In this document: positions 57,949 to 64,000 of the stretch, piece by piece
How positions within the stretch are numbered: position 1 is the stretch's first letter
Layout of the letters: every line of letters starts with the position of its first letter
NCBI RefSeq assembly: GCF_003201655.1
Contig: NZ_QJJU01000025.1
Location: 1-64,000, forward strand
Length of the DNA stretch: 64,000 nt
Reading direction: 5' to 3'
Source: Mycolicibacterium moriokaense
Lineage (GTDB): Bacteria; Actinomycetota; Actinomycetes; Mycobacteriales; Mycobacteriaceae
Position numbers and translations under genes: made by a program
The notes under the pieces: generated by a model
Databases searched by the model: none
The model's input: only the letters and a program-made list of their open reading frames with translations
Told to the model about the DNA's origin: nothing

Positions 57949-59544
57949 TTAAGTGTCCGCCCGCTCGTGCGAATCCTCCATGACCGTGCGGCCGATCTCC
58001 GCGTAGGCGTCCGGCTTCGCGTACCGCATCCATACGGCGTACGCCACGCCGAGCGCGAACACCGCCAGGATGATGTACGGGCCCGCCTTGAACACCTCCG
58101 AGTTAGCGGCATAGCCTGCGGCGAACGCGCGGTTGTCCCATAGCAGCCACACGACGTACAGCATTGCCAAGCCGCCGATCAGCGGAGCGATCAGGGTGGT
58201 GATCACGTTGCCCGGGTGGGTCTTTCGCACCCAGAAGTACCAGATCACCGCCACCGAACAGATGGCCTGCACCAGAAGGATCGCCGCCGTGCCGATCAGT
58301 GCCAGCAGGCCGTAAATGTTGGTGTAGGGCACCAGCGCCGGGGTGTCCACTGGAACGCCGTTGGCGTCCGGAACCTGCACCGCCGTGAACCCGGCGAACA
58401 GCAGCACGATCACCAGCGTGATCACCGCCTGCACCGCCGAAGCGATGTAGGGCGAACCGTGGCTGGGATGGGTCGCGCCGACCGTGGAACGCGCTGCGGC
58501 CGAGGGGATTTCGCGGCCAAGGGCGTACAGGTAGCGCGATGCCGCGTTGTGGAAGGCCAGCGCACATGCGAACGAACCGATGACGAGCAGAATCTTGTAC
58601 ACGTCGAGCAGCACGGTGCCGAGGTTGGCCTGCACCAGTCCGAAGAACAGGTTGAGCGGCGACGCGCTGATCGAGGTCTCGACGGACGTCTTTGCGCCGT
58701 TGCCCGCAAGCACCATCGCGGAGATGAACGTGTAGAACAGGCCCAGTCCGACGACCGCGATCAGCGTGGCCCGCGGGACGATCTTCTTCGGGTTGCGCGA
58801 CTCCTCGCCGTAGACGGCCGTCGTCTCAAAGCCGACCCACGACCAGAAGGCGAAGAACAGTCCGATAGCCATCGACCCAGCCGCCGCCGCCGTGCCGAAC
58901 GCGCCTGCGGGCAGGCTCTCGAATGCGGTGTTCAGCAGCACCGTCTTGTTGAGCATGAAGCCGTCGGGTCCGCCGCCTTTGAAGATCACCGAAAACGCCA
59001 AGGCTAAGAGCACGAGCACCTCGGACACCAGGGTCACACTGAGCACCGCCGCGGTCAGGCTGATCTGGAAGTGGCACAGCGCGCCGATGATCAGGATCGC
59101 GCCGACCGCGAACACCAGCCACGGGATGTTCACTCCGGCAATGGTGTTCACGGCGTCATTGGCGAAGTAGGCGCATCCGCCGATCAACGAGCCTTCGAAG
59201 ATCACATAGGCGAACGTCGCCAACAGTCCGCTGGCCATACCCCAGACTTGGCCAAGCCCATGGGAGATGAAGCCGTAGAACGCGCCGGTGGTAGTGATGT
59301 GCTTGGCCATCGCGACATAGCCGAGCGCGAACAGTGTCAGCGCGATCGTGGCGAACAGGAAGCCCGCCGGTGTGCCGAGCCCGTTGCCGAATCCGACAGC
59401 GATCGGCACGTTTCCGGTCATCGCCGTTATCGGCGCCGCGTTGGCGACGGCCATGAAGATGACCGCGACGATGCCGACCGCGCCCTTCTTCAGGCCGGCC
59501 TGCGGTGCGATGGCGGGTTCGATGGCTGCGGATTCAGTGGTCAC
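57949..59544 (-). CDS. APC superfamily amino acid permease
   Basis: A 531-residue membrane transporter with about 12 hydrophobic segments. It begins QAGLKKGAVGIVAVIFMAVA and has NAAPITAMTGNVP, the unwound helix 1 of APC proteins. Further on: FFAFWSWVGFETTAVYGEES with the helix 6 GFE. GTG 59544 has AGGAGG 6 bases upstream; GTG 59547 is adjacent. It likely imports an amino acid or amine; ligand unknown. Confidence 0.92.
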   Translation of the reverse strand: MTTESAAIEPAIAPQAGLKKGAVGIVAVIFMAVANAAPITAMTGNVPIAVGFGNGLGTPAGFLFATIALTLFALGYVAMAKHITTTGAFYGFISHGLGQVWGMASGLLATFAYVIFEGSLIGGCAYFANDAVNTIAGVNIPWLVFAVGAILIIGALCHFQISLTAAVLSVTLVSEVLVLLALAFSVIFKGGGPDGFMLNKTVLLNTAFESLPAGAFGTAAAAGSMAIGLFFAFWSWVGFETTAVYGEESRNPKKIVPRATLIAVVGLGLFYTFISAMVLAGNGAKTSVETSISASPLNLFFGLVQANLGTVLLDVYKILLVIGSFACALAFHNAASRYLYALGREIPSAAARSTVGATHPSHGSPYIASAVQAVITLVIVLLFAGFTAVQVPDANGVPVDTPALVPYTNIYGLLALIGTAAILLVQAICSVAVIWYFWVRKTHPGNVITTLIAPLIGGLAMLYVVWLLWDNRAFAAGYAANSEVFKAGPYIILAVFALGVAYAVWMRYAKPDAYAEIGRTVMEDSHERADT

Positions 59545-59777
59545 CACGGCCCTCCTGATTCGGATCAGAGTGTGTGAGGGTCCTGCGACGCTGCAGTCCG
59601 CTGTGAGCCTCGCACCACTCCGCCATCCCGACAACCGGAGGACACCTGGCCGTAACACAAGGCTTTTCGGGAGCCCGTGCTCCTGGTGATTCGACGGCGA
59701 TGAACGCGCGGTGAATGACCGGAGAACTGTGAAACCCGGCCTGGCGCGGCCACTACCCCAGCAACGACACTTGCAGC
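59545..59777. other. Divergent spacer, no feature recognised
   Basis: This 233-base stretch separates the APC permease (minus) from the DUF3349 gene (plus). It contains GC-rich segments able to form hairpins (gggagcccgtgctcc near 59669-59683), but no known riboswitch or regulator site was recognised. Confidence 0.4.
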
Positions 59778-60110
59778 GTGACCGCCACGTCGCTTGTGAA
59801 CTCAATCCTGAACTGGCTGCGCGCCGGCTACCCCGAAGGTGTTCCCGGTCCCGACCGGGTACCGCTGCTGGCGCTGCTGCGCGCCACGCCATTGACGGAA
59901 GACCAGATCAAAGAGGTGGTACGCAACATCACCGCCGACGGCTCGAGCGCGCTTGCCGATGGTGAGATCGGCGAGGACGAGATCGCCGCGTTCATCAAAG
60001 ACGTCTCACACCACGACGCCGGTCCGGAGAACGTGCAACGGATCGCCGCCAAGCTGGCCGCGGCCGGGTGGCCGCTGCACGGCGTCGAACACGCTGCCGC
60101 CGACCAGTAG
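59778..60110 (+). CDS. DUF3349 protein (Rv3046c homologue)
   Basis: A 110-residue actinobacterial protein: LVNSILNWLRAGYPEGVPGP, then LLALLRATPLTEDQIKEVV and PENVQRIAAKLAAAGWPL. This matches the small helical DUF3349 family. GTG 59778 start. Function unknown. Ends 3 bases before the convergent adhC stop. Confidence 0.88.
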   Translation: MTATSLVNSILNWLRAGYPEGVPGPDRVPLLALLRATPLTEDQIKEVVRNITADGSSALADGEIGEDEIAAFIKDVSHHDAGPENVQRIAAKLAAAGWPLHGVEHAAADQ

Positions 60111-60113
60111 CCG

Positions 60114-61160
60114 TCAGCGCAGCGACGCGGTATCGATCACGAAGCGGTACCGCACGTCGCTTGCCAGCACGCGCTCGTAGGCCTCGTTGATGTAATCCGG
60201 TTGGATGACCTCGATTTCGGGGCGCACGTCGTGCTCGCCGCAGAAGTCAAGCATCTCTTGGGTTTCGGCGATGCCGCCGATCAGCGAGCCCGACAGGTTG
60301 CGTCGCATTCCCAGCAGCGGCATCACAGGCACGCTCATCGGGCGCTCGGGGGCTCCGAGTTCGACCAACGTGCCGTCAACGTCGAGCAGTCCCAGGTAGT
60401 CACCCATGTCCAGGTTGGCGGACACGGTGTTGAGGATGAGATCGAACGATCCAGCCAGTTTCTTGAATGTCTCCGGGTCGGAGGTGGCGTAGTACTCGTT
60501 GGCGCCGAGCCGAAGGCCGTCTTCCATCTTCTTCAGCGACTGGCTCAACACCGTCACATTGGCCCCCATCGCATGAGCGAGCTTGACGGCCATATGGCCA
60601 AGGCCGCCCAGTCCGATGACGGCGACGCGGGTGTCCGGCCCGGCGCTCCAGTGCCGCAGCGGCGAATAGGTCGTGATGCCCGCGCACAGCAGGGGTGCGG
60701 CGGCGTCCAGCGGTATCGAGTCGGGGATGCGCAGCACGTAGTTCTCGTCGACGACGATCGCACCGCTGTATCCGCCCTGGGTCTGCGTGCCGTCGCGGTC
60801 CACCGCTCCGTAGGTGCCGACCATGCCGCGCTTGCAGTAGTTCTCCTCGCCGGCCAGGCAGCTACTGCATTCCCGGCACGAGTCGACGAAACAGCCGACG
60901 CCAACGCGATCGCCGACCTTGAACGCGGTCACCTCCGCACCGACCGCGGTGACGATGCCCGCGATCTCGTGGCCTGGTGCCAACGGGTAGTCGATCTGGC
61001 CCCACTCGCCCTTGACGGTGTGGATGTCGGAGTGACAAATGCCCGCGAAGTGGATGTCAAAGGCCACATCGTGTGGTCCGGGATCGCGGCGCTCGATGGT
61101 GGTCTTGGCCAGCGGCTCGGTCGCCGAGGTAGCGGCATAGGCGGAAACGGTCGTCGTCAT
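60114..61160 (-). CDS. adhC: Zinc-dependent alcohol dehydrogenase AdhC
   Basis: A 348-residue MDR alcohol dehydrogenase (cinnamyl-alcohol type). Catalytic zinc: GICHSDIHTVKGEWG with Cys and His, and GHEIAG with Glu; structural zinc: CFVDSCRECSSCLAGEENYC (four Cys). NADPH loop: VIGLGGLGHMAVKLAHAMGA. Very close to Rv3045. AGAGGA before ATG 61160. An inverted repeat TTAGC-GAA-GCTAA (61202-61214) lies in its promoter. Confidence 0.96.
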   Translation of the reverse strand: MTTTVSAYAATSATEPLAKTTIERRDPGPHDVAFDIHFAGICHSDIHTVKGEWGQIDYPLAPGHEIAGIVTAVGAEVTAFKVGDRVGVGCFVDSCRECSSCLAGEENYCKRGMVGTYGAVDRDGTQTQGGYSGAIVVDENYVLRIPDSIPLDAAAPLLCAGITTYSPLRHWSAGPDTRVAVIGLGGLGHMAVKLAHAMGANVTVLSQSLKKMEDGLRLGANEYYATSDPETFKKLAGSFDLILNTVSANLDMGDYLGLLDVDGTLVELGAPERPMSVPVMPLLGMRRNLSGSLIGGIAETQEMLDFCGEHDVRPEIEVIQPDYINEAYERVLASDVRYRFVIDTASLR

Positions 61161-61201
61161 ATCAGTCCTCTTTGTCGTCTTTATTGCATGCGCCAAGGAA
61201 C

Positions 61202-61214
61202 TTAGCGAAGCTAA
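61202..61214. promoter_or_regulatory. Inverted repeat TTAGC-GAA-GCTAA upstream of adhC
   Basis: TTAGCGAAGCTAA has perfect 5-bp arms, 42 bases upstream of the adhC start. It is short, and the controlling factor is unknown. Confidence 0.4.
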
Positions 61215-61250
61215 TTGGATTTGCCGCATCGGTGCGACTCACCGGGTTTA

Positions 61251-61270
61251 ACGGCCGAAACGACGGCCGT
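61251..61270 (-). terminator. Hairpin after yciI-like gene
   Basis: ACGGCCG (61251-61257) and CGGCCGT (61264-61270) form a 7-bp stem with loop AAACGA. It lies 30 bases past the minus-strand stop of the YciI-like gene (61300) and may end the fecB operon. Confidence 0.5.
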
Positions 61271-61299
61271 CATTCCCGTTTCGAGCTGTGAGATTCAGC

Positions 61300-61575
61300 C
61301 TAAAGGCCAGCGGCGCGGTATGCCCCGTTGAACGACGACCGCTCGTAGCGGGCCACCCCCGCGTGGGTGTAGGGGTCGCGGTCGACGATGTCCTGCGCGG
61401 CCTCGGAGTCCATGTCAGTGGTGATGAGCATGCCGCCCGACCCGTCCTCCTGACGTCCCGCCAGCAGCAGCCGGCCTGCGTCGATCTCCGACTTCAGGAA
61501 TTCGAGATGGGCCGGTCGGGTCTGCTCGACGACGTCGGGCGATTGCAGGTATGTCGACTTCAGCACGTGGAACAC
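61300..61575 (-). CDS. YciI-like protein
   Basis: A 91-residue ferredoxin-like fold protein: QTRPAHLEFLKSEIDAGRLL, GSGGMLITTDMDSEAAQDIV, DRDPYTHAGVARYE. The R-x-x-H-x-x-(F/Y)L and DPY/F motifs carry the likely active His and Asp of the family. GTG 61575 is 10 bases past the fecB stop, so it is cotranscribed with fecB. Confidence 0.87.
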   Translation of the reverse strand: MFHVLKSTYLQSPDVVEQTRPAHLEFLKSEIDAGRLLLAGRQEDGSGGMLITTDMDSEAAQDIVDRDPYTHAGVARYERSSFNGAYRAAGL

Positions 61576-61585
61576 TTCCGCGACA

Positions 61586-62686
61586 TTAGTTGATGGGGGC
61601 GTTGACCCACTTCAGATCGGCCAGCATGCCGCGGGCAGCGACGATGCCCTCACCGGTCTGCCACACCTCGTTGTTGACGGCGAACACCCGGTTGTCGCGG
61701 TTGGCCGACAGCTTCTTCCACGCGTCGCTGTCGAGCAACGTCGGGGCGCGGTCCCTGGCCGCGGGTGATGCGAACGAGACATAGACGATGTCGCCGTCGG
61801 CGATCGAGAAGTCGGGGGAGTTCTCCAAGTCGGTGTCGGTGATCCCGATCTCGACATACGGCTTGTCGGTAAATCGTTGTGCGGCAGGGCGATCCACGCC
61901 CACCGCACCGAGCACGCTGCCGGGAAAGTTGGTCGCCCCGTACACCCTCATAGTGGTGTCGGTCAGCTGCACGACCGACGCCTGGAAGTGGGTGGCGTCG
62001 TTGTCGGTGCCGGTCTTGTCGGCGGCCTGCTCGAAGCCATCGATCAAGCCGTTGGCGGCGTCGAGGCGTCCGGTCGCCGCGCCAACGGCGCGCAGGTTGT
62101 CCTCCCACGCCGCGCCCGGCGGACCGGTGAACACCGTCGGGGCGATCGCGGTCAGCTGCGGGTAGGCGTCCGGTGTCAGCGCCTGTGAGCCAAGGATCAG
62201 GTCGGGGTTGGCGGCCTTGATGGCCTGCACGTCCGGTTCGCTGCGGGTGCCCGCGCCAGGCAGGTCGTGCACGACCTTGCCGAGATAAGAAGGCTGACTG
62301 TCCGAGCCGTCGGGCAGCGCGGCGGCAACGATGCGCGACTGCAGGCCAAGGGCGCACAGCGCGTCGAGTTGGTCGCCGGACAGCACCACGATGCGCTGGG
62401 GGTCGGCGCGCACGGTGCTCGTCCCTGCGGCGTGCCGCACTTCCCGGTCCGGTGGGCCGGCGTCCACCGCGGCAGGATCGGGTGCGCACGATTCGTCGGG
62501 CCTGCGCCCATTGCCGAGCACGCCTGCGCTGGCAATCTTGGTCGTGCTCGTGACGACCGATTGTTCGGCGCCGGGGCGCGCCGGGCCTGCGTCCGATCCG
62601 CAACCACTGATGACGGTCACCGAAACCGCGGTGAGGATGGCGGTCGCGGAGGCAACGAGGCCCACGCGCGGTCCGCTGATCAGCAC
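61586..62686 (-). CDS. fecB: Iron-siderophore/dicitrate-binding lipoprotein FecB
   Basis: A 366-residue periplasmic-binding lipoprotein. Signal with lipobox VISGC (Cys29). RIVVLSGDQLDALCALGLQS starts the first lobe; PDLILGSQALTPDAYPQL and AAWEDNLRAVGAATGRLDAA belong to the second. The gene corresponds to Rv3044. It binds ferric siderophores outside the membrane; no ABC permease is near. Confidence 0.93.
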   Translation of the reverse strand: MLISGPRVGLVASATAILTAVSVTVISGCGSDAGPARPGAEQSVVTSTTKIASAGVLGNGRRPDESCAPDPAAVDAGPPDREVRHAAGTSTVRADPQRIVVLSGDQLDALCALGLQSRIVAAALPDGSDSQPSYLGKVVHDLPGAGTRSEPDVQAIKAANPDLILGSQALTPDAYPQLTAIAPTVFTGPPGAAWEDNLRAVGAATGRLDAANGLIDGFEQAADKTGTDNDATHFQASVVQLTDTTMRVYGATNFPGSVLGAVGVDRPAAQRFTDKPYVEIGITDTDLENSPDFSIADGDIVYVSFASPAARDRAPTLLDSDAWKKLSANRDNRVFAVNNEVWQTGEGIVAARGMLADLKWVNAPIN

Positions 62687-62857
62687 GTCGCCGACGGTAA
62701 CATCCGGGCTATTCGGCGCTGGTCAGGCGGCCAACCTCGGATGTCGCTGTGTGTTTACGACAGTTTGTAGGACCCACGCTTACACAGGCGCCGCAGGGAG
62801 ATAGGATTCGTACGCGAACTCGTTGCGGATTGTGCCGATGAACGTTTGGAGGACCTG

Positions 62858-64000
62858 TTGGTAGCCGAAGCGCCCCCAATCGGAGATCTCGAGGCTCGTC
62901 GGCCTTTCCCGGCCCGCCTCGGTCCCAAGGGCAATCTGGTCTACAACCTGGTGACGACCACCGATCACAAGCTGATCGGCATCATGTACTGCGTCGCCTG
63001 CTTCGTCTTCTTCTTCATCGGCGGGCTGATGGCGCTGTTGATGCGCACCGAGCTCGCGCTGCCGGGCCTGCAGTTCCTGTCCAACGAGCAGTTCAACCAG
63101 CTGTTCACCATGCACGGCACGGTGATGCTGCTGTTCTATGCAACCCCAATCGTGTTCGGGTTCGCCAACCTGGTGCTGCCGCTGCAGATCGGCGCGCCCG
63201 ATGTCGCGTTCCCGCGGCTGAATGCCTTCTCGTTCTGGCTGTTCCTGTTCGGCGCGACGATCGCCATCGCCGGGTTCATCACCCCCGGCGGCGCCGCCGA
63301 CTTCGGCTGGACCGCCTACACACCGCTGACCGACGCGATCCACTCACCGGGCGCAGGCGGTGACCTGTGGATCATGGGCCTGGCCGTCGGTGGTCTCGGC
63401 ACCATCCTCGGCGGCGTCAACATGATCACCACCGTGGTCTGCATGCGCGCCCCTGGCATGACGATGTTCCGGATGCCGATCTTCACCTGGAACATCCTGG
63501 TGACGTCGATTCTGGTGCTGCTTGCCTTCCCGCTGCTGACCGCCGCCCTGTTCGGACTTGCGGCCGACCGCCACCTGGGCGCGCACATCTACGACCCCGC
63601 CAACGGCGGTGTTCTGTTGTGGCAGCACCTGTTCTGGTTCTTCGGACACCCCGAGGTGTACATCATCGCGCTGCCGTTCTTCGGCATCGTCACCGAGATC
63701 TTCCCGGTGTTCTCGCGTAAGCCGATCTTCGGCTACACCACGCTGATCTACGCGACGCTGTCGATCGCCGCGCTGTCTGTCGCCGTGTGGGCGCACCACA
63801 TGTATGCGACGGGTGCGGTGCTGCTCCCGTTCTTCTCGTTCATGACGTTTCTGATCGCGGTCCCGACCGGCATCAAGTTCTTCAACTGGATCGGCACAAT
63901 GTGGAAGGGCCAGTTGACGTTTGAAACACCGATGCTATTCAGTGTCGGTTTCTTGGTGACCTTCCTGCTTGGCGGCCTTTCGGGTGTGCTGCTTGCCAGC
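62858..64000 (+). CDS. ctaD: Cytochrome c oxidase (aa3) subunit I, 5' part
   Basis: 381 codons to the right edge of the window, out of about 575. It reads MVAEAPPIGDLEARRPFPAR, YNLVTTTDHKLIGIMYCVA; heme ligand His in FTMHGTVMLLFYA, CuB/Tyr site in LFWFFGHPEVYIIALP and WAHHMYATG. TTG 62858 is chosen since GGAGG (62848-62852) is 5 bases upstream and no ATG or GTG fits. Terminal oxidase of the respiratory supercomplex, in the cytoplasmic membrane. Confidence 0.96.
   Translation, partial: MVAEAPPIGDLEARRPFPARLGPKGNLVYNLVTTTDHKLIGIMYCVACFVFFFIGGLMALLMRTELALPGLQFLSNEQFNQLFTMHGTVMLLFYATPIVFGFANLVLPLQIGAPDVAFPRLNAFSFWLFLFGATIAIAGFITPGGAADFGWTAYTPLTDAIHSPGAGGDLWIMGLAVGGLGTILGGVNMITTVVCMRAPGMTMFRMPIFTWNILVTSILVLLAFPLLTAALFGLAADRHLGAHIYDPANGGVLLWQHLFWFFGHPEVYIIALPFFGIVTEIFPVFSRKPIFGYTTLIYATLSIAALSVAVWAHHMYATGAVLLPFFSFMTFLIAVPTGIKFFNWIGTMWKGQLTFETPMLFSVGFLVTFLLGGLSGVLLAS

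Noticed and set aside
59545..59777. Riboswitch for the APC permease
   Set aside because: Guanidine, glycine and c-di-AMP patterns were looked for by eye and not found.

Overview
The window is high-GC DNA from a mycobacterium, most likely a fast-growing Mycolicibacterium. Evidence: genes for F420-dependent and mycofactocin-associated oxidoreductases, PF04072-type methyltransferases and DesA-type desaturases, and a right half that keeps, in inverted order, the gene order known from M. tuberculosis Rv3063-Rv3043c: cstA, ligB, cyp136, TetR, SDR, dinP, TetR, FMN reductase, nrdHIE, TetR, monooxygenase, nrdF, DUF3349, adhC, fecB, ctaD. No rRNA, tRNA, CRISPR array or prophage was seen.

Region 1 (1-26.5 kb) is an accessory catabolic island. 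It starts beside the 3' end of an IS30-family transposase. It carries two P450s, a Rieske oxygenase, a Baeyer-Villiger-type monooxygenase, a DesA1-like desaturase, three F420-type LLM oxidoreductases, two aldehyde dehydrogenases, two SDRs (one mycofactocin type), an acyl-CoA ligase, a CaiB CoA-transferase, a thioesterase, an acyl-CoA carboxylase beta subunit, an alpha/beta hydrolase, a kinase-like protein, an amidohydrolase and two TetR regulators. Together they look like oxidation, CoA activation and carbon-skeleton breakdown of a hydrophobic compound that I cannot identify. A palindrome, TACTGTAA-N3-TTACAGTA, recurs at the divergent or upstream promoters, including that of the P450-TetR operon. 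This suggests one local regulon. The TetR gene appears to have lost its last 17 codons to an in-frame TAA.

Region 2 (26.7-41.3 kb) is mixed core and accessory: ybdD-cstA (peptide or pyruvate uptake), ligB, a membrane-anchored molybdopterin oxidoreductase, an SDR, a PoxB-like ThDP enzyme, a lipoprotein metallopeptidase built from one active and one decayed copy of the same domain, a methyltransferase, a phosphotransferase, a TauE/SafE exporter, an SRPBCC protein, a DnaQ-like exonuclease, and a free-standing LeuA regulatory domain preceded by a leader peptide and alternative hairpins.

Region 3 (41.3-64 kb) is the conserved core: cyp136 with its TetR, dinB2 with a TetR, a FMN reductase, the class Ib ribonucleotide reductase genes nrdHIE and nrdF (each with a candidate pair of NrdR boxes 32 bp apart), then accessory genes (geranylgeranyl-reductase-like, BVMO, methyltransferase-VOC-RHH operon, APC permease), and adhC, fecB and the 5' part of ctaD, which runs off the right edge.
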